Positions 1 through 7,300 of a DNA stretch of 7,769 nucleotides are shown here, in pieces. The number at the start of each line of letters is the position of its first letter. The stretch's first letter is position 1. The stretch is from an uncultured Alphaproteobacteria bacterium (lineage in GTDB: Bacteria; Pseudomonadota; Alphaproteobacteria; UBA3830), in the NCBI GenBank assembly GCA_905233775.1, contig CAJOEB010000075.1:1-7769 (forward strand), given 5' to 3'. A program made the position numbers and the translations under genes. The notes beneath the pieces are model-generated. The model worked only from the letters and a program-made list of their open reading frames with translations. It had not been told where the DNA came from and ran no database searches.

Positions 1-1
1 C

Positions 2-2431
2 AGTAGCAACGTAAGATCTCTGTTTTCTACATTCAACGAAATACAAGATAGTTTAGGATTAGTTTTAACTCATGAGAAAGAAACGAATCGATATAGTTTA
101 GAAGCCGTAAAGTTCAATGATTTCGGTGATTTTGTAAAACAAGAACTGTCATCTGAGATAAGACATGATGAACATACAGGAGAGGATTTCTTAGATTTTG
201 GCTATGGTTTTATGTTTTCTGTAATAGATGGTGCTCTTTATTTCAGTGATAATCTGAATGGCTTTTCGGGGTATTTTCAAACGAATACAGATATTTTCCT
301 TTCCAATCTTCATTTTAACAGAAGTTTTTCAATTAGTGCTAATACAATTCAGGTACAAAATAAACTAACAGCAAACAATTCTCTTTCGTTAGTCTGTAAC
401 AAACTACTGAATCAAGGTACGACATTCTCGCCTTTTTTGAGTATAAGAACGAATTATTTAGAAAATTTTGGGAGTATTTTAGGAAGCAGAGTATCCATTG
501 AATCAGATATATTGAATTGTCAACAAAAATCATCGATAAGTGGATCGGAAATCACAGATATAACAGCAAAAGAAAAAGTAAAATGCGTCACTTCTTCGAT
601 TGTAGGAAAAAATTTGCAGATCAGAACGGCACAGATGGATATATCTAATGGTTCTGAAATATCTGGTCAAGTAAAATTTGATTTTTCAGGGAATAAATTC
701 ATCATAGACAAAGATAGTCAGCTGACTGCCGGTGAAAATGCCAGATTCATGACTTATTTGTTCCATAATGAAGGAGGAAGACTTACGTCTTACAATAAGT
801 TAGATATATTCGCAAGCATATTCTTGAATCAAGGAACGATAAATGCTCCAAAGACAGATATTTTTGTTACCAAAGAAAATGCTTTATTTGGTCCGTCTCC
901 GTTAAGTAGCGTAATTGAAATTTTCGCACATACTTTTCCTGATAAACGACTGGGAAGCTTTGCGAACATTGGAGAGATCAATGCGAATACCTTATCGGTT
1001 ATTGCAGAAATGCATCTACTGAATCGAGGTGTTTTAGGTGGTCATGCGAGTGTGGATTTAGATAGTGGATCCGACTTTGTAAATGAAGGACATATTATTC
1101 AATCTGGGTTAGCAACGCATGTCCATTCAAAAATACACTCACAAGGTAAGATATTTAATAGAGAAGGAATAATTGATTTTGTTACGCCTTTGAGTGTTGT
1201 CGGAGAATCTTTTGATAATACACATGGAACGTTAAAAGCAAAGCAGTTAAATATGCAATTGGCTTTGGATGAAAATGGAAAATTTCGGGAAAATGAAAGA
1301 GAACATATAAATCTACAAAGTGAAACTAATGCCCATTCCCAAAAAGTACAAGACTATTTGCGTATGAACAGAAGTACTAAAAAATCTAACGAGCATTCAT
1401 CAGGTGCAGGTACAACTTCTCAAACTTCTGAAGAGTCGAGTAATAAGGAAGAAAGCTCCAGCCAACACCATGAAGAAAGCAAACCTTTGTCTTCAGAAAT
1501 AGGATATCTGATTAATACCGGTGGAATTATTGAAGTACTAAGAAGTTTAGACATAAATGGTTCAGGAGCAATATATAATGCAGAAGAAGGACGCATAACA
1601 GCAAAAGATAATATCTCCTTGAATATATACGGGCGATTACTAAATCAGTTGGGAAGTAGACTATCAGCTCATAGTATTGTTGTTAATTCACAAGGGAGAA
1701 TCTTCAATACAAGTGGTTCGTCAATAGAAGGATTAATGTCATTCAGGTGTGACGGTCTTGAGAATGGAACGGGCGCAAAGATTCTTGGAGGACTGAATGT
1801 AATATCTCATACGTCAATTTATAACTTCGGCGAAATTACGAGTGTAGAAAATCCTTTACAAATGGTTACGGATTTTTCTATACAAAATTATGGTTCGATA
1901 GCATCTGATGAAGAGATTGTTCTTACTGGCAGATCGGCCATGAAAAATATAGGACGTATAGCAAGTAAGAAAGTAGAATTACACATAGGTTCACCAGATG
2001 ACATAACAACCAATTCATTACCATTCGCTATAAAAAATGGTTCAATTACGGCAGAAGATTTGATTTTTGAGTGTTTCGCGGCAACTCCAATTTTTTCATC
2101 TGTATCATTATCAGATTTAGTGCAAAATGCCGGTATTAAAGCTGCAGATGTAAAATTTTTATTTCCTAATGCTAGTGTAGAAAATCTGCATGATAACATA
2201 CTGAACTTTAATACGCTGATTTTTGCGAAAGAATTTCGGAATCTGGCACTATTAAAAAGTCGAAAAAAATTAACAATATCTACGTTAGAAAAATTCACTA
2301 ATACAGCGAGTGATAATTCTTTAAATCCATCATCAAAGCAACAGGTAGTGCCTACATTTCGCTTGAGCAACGACTATGATATAGGGAAACAAAAAGAGTT
2401 AAATGCCCTCTTAGGGTTGCCTACCGGTTAA
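2..2431 (+). CDS. N-proximal fragment of a giant FHA/CdiA-like haemagglutinin exoprotein (5' end outside window, 3' end frameshifted)
   Basis: The reading frame is open from position 2 with no stop, so the ATG at 212 is only the first internal Met; the true start, signal peptide and TPS secretion domain must lie upstream. The 809 residues seen are a long run of imperfect beta-helix-type repeats with turns such as LLNQGT, FLNQGT, LLNRGV, SQGKIFN (1139-1159), SQGRIFN (1688-1708), NYGSI and NIGRI, spaced by alternating hydrophobic strands. This is the usual look of FHA/CdiA stalks exported by two-partner secretion through an outer-membrane TpsB partner, which is not seen here. A Ser/Glu/His-rich linker (about 1371-1498) splits two repeat blocks. 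The frame ends with ...LLGLPTG-stop at 2429. The same kind of protein resumes 17 bases later in another frame, so this is probably the front part of one broken gene rather than a complete protein. Family assignment rests on the repeat pattern only; the exact subclass is inferred. Confidence 0.8.
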   Translation, partial: SSNVRSLFSTFNEIQDSLGLVLTHEKETNRYSLEAVKFNDFGDFVKQELSSEIRHDEHTGEDFLDFGYGFMFSVIDGALYFSDNLNGFSGYFQTNTDIFLSNLHFNRSFSISANTIQVQNKLTANNSLSLVCNKLLNQGTTFSPFLSIRTNYLENFGSILGSRVSIESDILNCQQKSSISGSEITDITAKEKVKCVTSSIVGKNLQIRTAQMDISNGSEISGQVKFDFSGNKFIIDKDSQLTAGENARFMTYLFHNEGGRLTSYNKLDIFASIFLNQGTINAPKTDIFVTKENALFGPSPLSSVIEIFAHTFPDKRLGSFANIGEINANTLSVIAEMHLLNRGVLGGHASVDLDSGSDFVNEGHIIQSGLATHVHSKIHSQGKIFNREGIIDFVTPLSVVGESFDNTHGTLKAKQLNMQLALDENGKFRENEREHINLQSETNAHSQKVQDYLRMNRSTKKSNEHSSGAGTTSQTSEESSNKEESSSQHHEESKPLSSEIGYLINTGGIIEVLRSLDINGSGAIYNAEEGRITAKDNISLNIYGRLLNQLGSRLSAHSIVVNSQGRIFNTSGSSIEGLMSFRCDGLENGTGAKILGGLNVISHTSIYNFGEITSVENPLQMVTDFSIQNYGSIASDEEIVLTGRSAMKNIGRIASKKVELHIGSPDDITTNSLPFAIKNGSITAEDLIFECFAATPIFSSVSLSDLVQNAGIKAADVKFLFPNASVENLHDNILNFNTLIFAKEFRNLALLKSRKKLTISTLEKFTNTASDNSLNPSSKQQVVPTFRLSNDYDIGKQKELNALLGLPTG
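191..214 (+). repeat. LDFGYGFM motif, copy 1
   Basis: Encodes LDFGYGFM, preceded by EIRHD about ten residues earlier. The same arrangement (SIRHE, then LEFDYGFM) is at 2601-2624. It is probably a recurring element of this exoprotein's repeat units. Confidence 0.5.
1371..1498 (+). other. Ser/Glu/His-rich low-complexity linker inside the exoprotein
   Basis: About 43 residues rich in Ser, Thr, Glu, Lys and His (with runs such as SSNKEESSSQHHEES) interrupt the regular beta-helix repeats, which restart at EIGYLINTGGI. It is probably a flexible, exposed hinge between two rigid stalk blocks. It is read directly from the translation; the hinge role is inferred. Confidence 0.6.
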
Positions 2432-2447
2432 AACTAAAAAAAACGCT
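2412..2447 (+). other. Frameshift junction 1 (frame 2 to frame 0)
   Basis: The upstream frame stops at 2429-2431. The downstream frame is open from 2415 (its preceding stop is TAG at 2412-2414), so the two frames overlap across about 2415-2431. Reading one G fewer in CCGGTT (2424-2429) joins them without loss as LLGLPTVKTKKNAMIISDGD, giving continuous FHA-like sequence. The first downstream ATG at 2448 has no Shine-Dalgarno, only an A-rich leader with an eight-A run (2436-2443), which argues against an independent gene start. The A run lies after the stop, so slippage there would not bypass it. The change is equivalent to one extra base (or two missing bases) and could be a real mutation or a sequencing error. 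Confidence 0.75.
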
Positions 2448-5400
2448 ATGATTATCTCGGATGGAGATTTATCTCTCTCTTCTGAGAAACAAATTAGAAA
2501 TACAGGAACAATACAGACGAAAGGGCATTTATCGCTAAAAGGAACAGAAATACAACACGGATGGGCTTGTGAATCAATACGTCACGAATCTTTACCGGAA
2601 TTGGAATTTGATTATGGTTTTATGGAGGCGCAACCAAGCTATATCAGAGCAGAGCAAGGAGCAGAAATAACAGCAGCTAAGTTTTTAAATACGTTTGGCA
2701 CTATCGATATTATTGGTGGTTTAGTATCAAATAACCCAATGCTTTTCTTGAATTATGCTGGAGATATAAGTGTTCTAGGGGAAACCCGAATCGTTACTCC
2801 ATTTTTTGCGAATTTAGTTGGTACTGTAGGAACTAATCGAGCTGATAAAAGATATTGGAGTCTAAAATTTTGCAACACAAATCAAGCAAATATCAATGTC
2901 CTGAACGGATCATTGAGAATCGATTCTCCTCATGCCATAAATAGTGGTAGTTTTTTATATGGTCAGAATGGAGTTTTTTTGAATGGAGCTACTGCTAATG
3001 GTTTAATTTCTGTATTTGATATCGCCAGCAAAGGATTCAGCTACACAAGAATGTTTTCGGTTAATGAATATAATCGAGGACAATATTCCGACAAAATTCT
3101 CGGCATGGGATATACATCCACGGGACTTGGGGCAATAATTCGAGCAGAATTAAATGAGAAAGTGACTAAAAGTGTCATTTCTGCGTCTGTTAGCAGTTCC
3201 AAACAAAATATTATTGATGGATATAACAACCTCAAATCCAATGGAATCATTCATGGAGCTTCTGTGAGGATAAAAACAGGAGATGGAAAAACAGAGTTAG
3301 GTGATACAGGAGATGCCGTTTTACCATCTGTTTCAGGATTTGCAAAAAGTGTAGATCTTTTTCCGTATATTTCTGCCCTTGCACAAGAAGGACAATTTGA
3401 ACTGGCTGAAGGTACTGACAGTTTTATTTTTAAAAGTCGTTCAAATGGTATGAAGATTCCGTTTGCTCTTATCGGAGAACCGACAACAGACTTCAGTAAG
3501 CTGAAATTGCCGTTTTCGCTTGAGGTTTTAGAAGTCATGCTGTTAAAGCAAACGCAGAAATCTCTGGGAACAGGTTATTTAGCAGATATGCCTACATTTT
3601 TAGATGCAGCGAAAGTCGCTCACAGTTTAATTGTAGGAGGTAAAAGCGCTGAAGAATTTCCCTTTTTGCGAGATTACGCTGAAGGAACGATATCAATTTT
3701 ATCGGAGGAACAAGCTACCCATGGATTATTTTTTAAGCAACAAAAGATAGGGGATTACGATGTCCTGATTCCCGAGTTAAGGTTGTCTCCTGAGTCAGTA
3801 CATGCGGCACTTTTGAATCCGGCGGGAGCAACGGTGGCGCAGAGTAACAGAGATGCGAATGTAATAATAGATACAGATGGCTTTCTACATGCTACAGCGT
3901 CAATACATGCAGATGATTCGATAAAAATCAAAGCAAAAAGAGGAGCTCTGTTCGAAACTACTACATATGATGCGTGGGCTATTACCCAGAATGTTACAGC
4001 GACGACATCTAGAGGTGGCGTTTTAGGAATGGACAGTGATACAGAATATCACAAACTTACTGAGTGGCATCAAATTAGACGAGCAAGAGAACCGATGTTG
4101 GCGACGACAACACGAGGGGATTTTATAATAATTCTACCAGATGATAAAGAAACGACGGAATTTAGAGGGATGTTTGCGGATATTGCCGGAAATTTTGAGG
4201 TACACGGTGGAAATTGTGTTTTATCTCCGTTAGAAGTCGCTGGTGTTGTTCCATGTCCGGGATTGTTTGAGGGGGGAGCCAACAGAATTTCAACGATGTT
4301 ACCGGTATTTTTAAAGACAGCATTAAAAAGCAATGGCAATTTCTTAGCCGATGTAAGAGTATTTAAAAATACAGGGAGCAAAATTGAGGCAATGGGTGAC
4401 GTTGTAATAAACGCCACAGACAGAATTGAATTTAACACACAAACTCGAAAATTTACGCTTGCTGAAGGTATGGAAGTTGATGAAGGGACTTTCACAACAA
4501 AAGTATCATCGAGGAAAGTAGAAGATGTCGTGTTTAATCAGCCTGAAGTCAAGGCTGGCGGGAAAACTACGTTTAATTCTGATACCGTTCATCTGACAGG
4601 AAATTACGAATCGGAAAGAGATATAGAAATCAAAGCGAGATTAGCGGAATTGGCAAGCGTATTAGATTACGGAACTGATCAATTCGAGTCGAAAGCTTCG
4701 AATATGTTTTCTCATGCTACATATGACCGATTTGCGACATTTGCACGAGTGGCTCCAACGGTGTTTCGAACTCACGGAGACTTTATAACTGATATTGTCG
4801 GCTTATATTCTGAGCATAGTATACAAAAATCGTGTCATGATGAAAGAATAGCTGCCGGCTCGATAGATTCAGCACCATTAAGGGCGCATGAAGTTGTGAT
4901 AGAGCATTCGTCTAGTAGTGGTTTCAATTTTTTCATTCCTACATCTGTAGTTGCGCCTGTATGTGATGGAAATATCCGTGGAGCAATAGACGCATTTTGG
5001 AGAGAATCATCATTATTGAACTCAACTTACAGTTTACTTCATTCCAAACGAGGAGCGGATATTGCAGCGAACGGCATATCCACAGCGTTATCGGCTTATA
5101 GTAGCATAAAAACAGTTTTGGATTTCGGAGCCGGCGGAGCAGCATCACTGTTTGGAATAGGAAACTTCGGGTTTTATCATACGGAATCGAAGCAAAACAC
5201 AACTCACGATTTCACAATAGCATCGACGACAATGGCTTCCGGAAATATCGATTGGAGAGCGAGAAACGGAGACATTCATATCACGCACCGTCTGGCAGAA
5301 GCGGAAGGAGACCAACATTATACGGCAGCCGGACGCATTGAGGTAAATCCGGGCGAGGACGCAGTCCAAACAGACGGCCATACGGTATCGAGCTGTGGCA

Positions 5401-7121
5401 CATTCAACATATTTACTGGTGGAGCGAGTTTTGGAATTAATGGAAGTTCATCGAGTTCGAGCACAACCGAGTATATGGCGAGTGGATTCAGGTCAAAAGG
5501 AACGAACGTATTCAGAGCAGGCAACGAAATAAGCATAGTCATACCGCAGATCGAGGGAAGCAGAAACGTGTTTGATGCCATGTTTGTACGTTTAGAGAAC
5601 AAAGCGAACGAGCGAGAAGCACACTCGTCCACTCACGGAGCAACAATATCAACCAATCCGTTAGAGACTGCAGCTATGACCGCGGGAGCGAATTTCGGAG
5701 CCTCAAATTCCCATGATACTTATCTGAATGATGCCTATGTTCGTGGTGCTGTGGATTTTGCACATTCGCAAGTACGCAATCAAGGATGCCTGGTGATGGA
5801 CATCACGAATGCGGGTGCTTCGTACGAGTATGTTCCGATGGAGGAGATGCACGAATCGTCGTCGTTTGCGATTGGTCTGTCGGGACTGGATTTGTCTTCG
5901 CCGGATGCCTTTGCGTACAGCTTGGGACGCAGTCTCGCATCGGCTGCGACTTCTGCCGGAGTGGGTATGCTGGCGTCAGAAGCAGGGTTAGGCGGATTCG
6001 TGTCGTCTCTGGCTGCGTCTTTGGCGGGCGCTTACGTCAACAGCGAGGTCATGCCGCAGATGCACGATGCCGAACACCGCCCGACAGGTCTTGGTTCAAA
6101 CAGCACTGTATCATATGAACATAATGAACAAGGATTTAATGCTATAAACCTTGAGTTCGACAGAACAGAATTAGACACCGTTATCAATAAAATTAGGACA
6201 AATATCTTTGCCGAAGCCTTAGATGCGGGAGCTTCATCTCAAGAAGTAGCAGAAGTAATGCAACAAGAGATTGAAGAAGTAGAAAAAGATATCGTTGAAT
6301 TTCAGGAAGAGGCTAAAAAAGTTGTAAAAGTAGCTAATGAAGCAAAAGAAGAAAAAAGAGATAAAGAAGGTCGTGAAAAGTCGTCTGCAGAAGGAGAAAT
6401 TCAGCAGAGAGTCATAGAACTATTGTTAGAAAAATCTCAAACTGAAGACTTATTTTTTGATCGGCAAATTTGGGATTGCTTTAACGAAATTATGTTAAGC
6501 AGAGCAGAAATATCTCCGCAAGATCAGATGCGAGCGTTTATTCCAAAGAATAAAGCCGAAGCAGCACTGAAAGAAGCAACGTTATTACGTTATAAATTAG
6601 AAGATTTCGTGGCGAAACATCCTGAAGCAGCAGAGCTGTGCAGTAAGATATTCGTTGGAGCGATGTATGGGTTGCAAGGGATTGAATATGCCGTTGCGGG
6701 AGCGCTAGGCGGACCTCTTGGAATTGCCGCGAAGTTTGCGACTCAGGAAAGCACAGCTTGGGCAATAGATACGACGATAGAAGAATCGAGCAATAAGGCA
6801 GCAAAACTTATAACTCAGTCTGAAGCGCTGCAACGAGAATTTGCTGGCACAATGAAGCTCTGCACCTACGCAAGTCTTTGTACCGGCTCCGTTAAAGCTG
6901 GAAAAAAATTAGTTAGTTCGCTGACTAAATCAACTATAGAGAAAACACCTTTTAATTTAACAAGATATGGAGGTCCTGGAGGTGGACATCATATTCATAT
7001 GAAAAAAGCCTATGAATCACATCCATTATATGATTTAAATGAAGCATTGTGTTTAAGTAATGAAGAAATGATGAGATTGGGAATGTTACGACAGAACAAA
7101 GGCGATTATGTATTCAGTTAA
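2448..7121 (+). CDS. FHA/CdiA-like polymorphic-toxin exoprotein, middle and C-terminal part, toxin truncated by frameshift
   Basis: This 1557-residue frame continues the 2-2431 protein. Its start at 2448 is arbitrary: the frame is open back to 2415 and there is no ribosome-binding site. In order it holds beta-helix repeats (from DLSLSSEKQIRNTGTI); two related modules at residues about 501-560 and 753-780 with pattern [LM]F..[TA]TYD...GDFI; an FHA-2-like stretch near residues 925-1060 (GNIDWRARNGDIHITHR, AAGRIEV); and a GC-rich, Ala/Gly/Ser-rich pre-toxin domain at about 1105-1216 ending near SEVMPQMHDAEHRPTG. The variable AT-rich C-terminus follows, with a charged coiled coil at about 1265-1331, a hydrophobic segment at about 1402-1433, and a toxin start GGPGGGHHIHMKK (His 1514, 1515 and 1517). 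No VENN motif is seen at the module boundary. The frame ends with RLGMLRQNKGDYVFS, whereas the natural toxin continuation lies in another frame (7085-7300). The expected role is a secreted stalk delivering a C-terminal nuclease-like toxin to neighbouring cells; function is inferred from architecture. Confidence 0.8.
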   Translation: MIISDGDLSLSSEKQIRNTGTIQTKGHLSLKGTEIQHGWACESIRHESLPELEFDYGFMEAQPSYIRAEQGAEITAAKFLNTFGTIDIIGGLVSNNPMLFLNYAGDISVLGETRIVTPFFANLVGTVGTNRADKRYWSLKFCNTNQANINVLNGSLRIDSPHAINSGSFLYGQNGVFLNGATANGLISVFDIASKGFSYTRMFSVNEYNRGQYSDKILGMGYTSTGLGAIIRAELNEKVTKSVISASVSSSKQNIIDGYNNLKSNGIIHGASVRIKTGDGKTELGDTGDAVLPSVSGFAKSVDLFPYISALAQEGQFELAEGTDSFIFKSRSNGMKIPFALIGEPTTDFSKLKLPFSLEVLEVMLLKQTQKSLGTGYLADMPTFLDAAKVAHSLIVGGKSAEEFPFLRDYAEGTISILSEEQATHGLFFKQQKIGDYDVLIPELRLSPESVHAALLNPAGATVAQSNRDANVIIDTDGFLHATASIHADDSIKIKAKRGALFETTTYDAWAITQNVTATTSRGGVLGMDSDTEYHKLTEWHQIRRAREPMLATTTRGDFIIILPDDKETTEFRGMFADIAGNFEVHGGNCVLSPLEVAGVVPCPGLFEGGANRISTMLPVFLKTALKSNGNFLADVRVFKNTGSKIEAMGDVVINATDRIEFNTQTRKFTLAEGMEVDEGTFTTKVSSRKVEDVVFNQPEVKAGGKTTFNSDTVHLTGNYESERDIEIKARLAELASVLDYGTDQFESKASNMFSHATYDRFATFARVAPTVFRTHGDFITDIVGLYSEHSIQKSCHDERIAAGSIDSAPLRAHEVVIEHSSSSGFNFFIPTSVVAPVCDGNIRGAIDAFWRESSLLNSTYSLLHSKRGADIAANGISTALSAYSSIKTVLDFGAGGAASLFGIGNFGFYHTESKQNTTHDFTIASTTMASGNIDWRARNGDIHITHRLAEAEGDQHYTAAGRIEVNPGEDAVQTDGHTVSSCGTFNIFTGGASFGINGSSSSSSTTEYMASGFRSKGTNVFRAGNEISIVIPQIEGSRNVFDAMFVRLENKANEREAHSSTHGATISTNPLETAAMTAGANFGASNSHDTYLNDAYVRGAVDFAHSQVRNQGCLVMDITNAGASYEYVPMEEMHESSSFAIGLSGLDLSSPDAFAYSLGRSLASAATSAGVGMLASEAGLGGFVSSLAASLAGAYVNSEVMPQMHDAEHRPTGLGSNSTVSYEHNEQGFNAINLEFDRTELDTVINKIRTNIFAEALDAGASSQEVAEVMQQEIEEVEKDIVEFQEEAKKVVKVANEAKEEKRDKEGREKSSAEGEIQQRVIELLLEKSQTEDLFFDRQIWDCFNEIMLSRAEISPQDQMRAFIPKNKAEAALKEATLLRYKLEDFVAKHPEAAELCSKIFVGAMYGLQGIEYAVAGALGGPLGIAAKFATQESTAWAIDTTIEESSNKAAKLITQSEALQREFAGTMKLCTYASLCTGSVKAGKKLVSSLTKSTIEKTPFNLTRYGGPGGGHHIHMKKAYESHPLYDLNEALCLSNEEMMRLGMLRQNKGDYVFS
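2601..2624 (+). repeat. LEFDYGFM motif, copy 2
   Basis: Encodes LEFDYGFM after SIRHESLPE. Six of eight residues match copy 1 at 191-214, with a shared upstream IRH. The copies lie on either side of frameshift junction 1, further evidence that both reading frames belong to one protein. Confidence 0.5.
5607..5651 (+). repeat. Main-gene copy of the short segment repeated at 7724-7768
   Basis: This 45-base stretch of the large frame (residues 1054-1068, ending HGATIS) is the partner of the segment just behind the immunity gene. It lies about 450 bases before the composition break, so a downstream copy could serve as homology for recombination that swaps toxin modules. Confidence 0.5.
5760..6095 (+). 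other. GC-rich pre-toxin domain of the exoprotein
   Basis: This part of the large frame encodes a conserved-looking block (VRNQGCLVMDITNAG, then EEMHESSSFAIGLSGLDLSS, then an Ala/Gly-rich helix-like stretch SAGVGMLASEAGLGGFVSSL and AGAYVNSEVM). It sits just before the toxin module, where CdiA-type proteins carry a pre-toxin region. Base counts in two 60-base lines (5881-5940 and 6001-6060) give 35 and 37 G+C, against 21 and 19 in the lines at 6121-6180 and 6301-6360. The Pfam family was not recognised with certainty. Confidence 0.55.
7064..7118 (+). other. Frameshift junction 2 inside the toxin domain (frame 0 to frame 2)
   Basis: Frame 0 (toxin start) and frame 2 (toxin end) are both open between 7064 and 7118. 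Frame 0 runs on to RLGMLRQNKGDYVFS and a TAA at 7119-7121. Frame 2 has its previous stop at 7061-7063 and reads VTTEQRRLCIQLNKSGK from 7085. The protein-like switch is around 7080-7085, after RLGM. The shift equals one missing base or 3n+1 missing bases (or two extra). No canonical slippery heptamer is visible at the switch, so a mutation or sequencing error is likelier than programmed frameshifting. Confidence 0.75.
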
Positions 7122-7300
7122 ATAAATCTGGCAAAACTTTGACGAGAGAAGAGATGAACAGAATATCAGTTGAAGCATTAGTAGCTGGTGGAGCAAGTGA
7201 GCAATTAGCAAGAGATATCGTTGCTAAGTCGCAATGGGATTTGAGAATTAAGGGCATCAGGAATCCGACAAACCAACCATTTATGAGGAATAGAAAATGA
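7085..7300 (+). pseudogene. Out-of-frame C-terminal remainder of the toxin domain
   Basis: Frame 2 encodes 71 residues (VTTEQRRL...MRNRK) with no stop until TGA at 7298-7300. It has no plausible start codon at its beginning, and the peptide reads as the missing second half of the toxin. It has a helix with an SGKTLTREEMNRISVEAL turn, an EALVAGGAS motif, SEQLARDIVAKSQWDLRIKG, and the ending RNPTNQPF. It ends in an ATGA overlap with the next gene, as expected for the true 3' end of a toxin gene coupled to its immunity gene. As the sequence stands, these residues are not made as part of the toxin unless the ribosome shifts frame. The fragment would not be functional alone. Confidence 0.78.
7285..7289 (+). 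promoter_or_regulatory. Shine-Dalgarno of the immunity-type gene
   Basis: GAGGA lies seven bases before the ATG at 7297, inside the last codons of the out-of-frame toxin tail. With the ATGA stop/start overlap this suggests translational coupling to the toxin. In the present sequence, ribosomes finishing the truncated frame stop at 7121 instead, so initiation would depend on this site alone. Confidence 0.7.

Larger units (their letters stand above)
6096..7300 (+). other. Variable C-terminal toxin module (CdiA-CT-like), with frameshift
   Basis: From about 6096 the composition drops to AT-rich and the protein changes character. It begins with an entry-like part: helical segment, Glu/Lys-rich coiled coil (6240-6440), then a Gly/Ala-rich hydrophobic stretch (6651-6745) resembling membrane-active segments of toxin entry domains. 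The effector follows, starting near LTRYGGPGGGHHIH (about 6957-6998) and, after frame repair, running through VTTEQRRL, SGKTLTREEMNRISVEALV, SEQLARDIVAKSQWDLR and GIRNPTNQPF to a stop at 7298. A Gly-rich turn followed by HHxH, then a helical C-terminus with VEAL-GGA and a final PTxxPx, recalls HNH/endonuclease-VII-like polymorphic toxins such as the SHH-signature class. That assignment is from memory of the motif and is tentative. Confidence 0.65.

Noticed and set aside
212..214. ATG at 212 as the gene start
   Set aside because: The same frame is open to position 2 with protein-like sequence, and there is no suitable Shine-Dalgarno before 212.
1888..2370. 160-residue minus-strand frame, plus other minus-strand frames within 339-6804
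   Set aside because: They lie wholly antisense to the exoprotein frames, and their composition reflects the complement of the repeats; no independent start signals were seen.
5786..6118. 110-residue plus-strand frame (and the 60-residue frame at 5809-5991)
   Set aside because: These are Arg/Cys-rich shadows of the GC-rich pre-toxin domain in other frames, with no ribosome-binding site and no recognisable domain.
7064..7121. Programmed -1 ribosomal frameshift at the toxin
   Set aside because: No canonical slippery heptamer or obvious downstream stem-loop was seen near 7080-7118; an indel explains the data more simply.
7122..7296. Intergenic spacer or terminator between the large frame and the immunity gene
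   Set aside because: The stretch is fully open in frame 2 and reads as the toxin's missing tail; no hairpin with a T-run is apparent.
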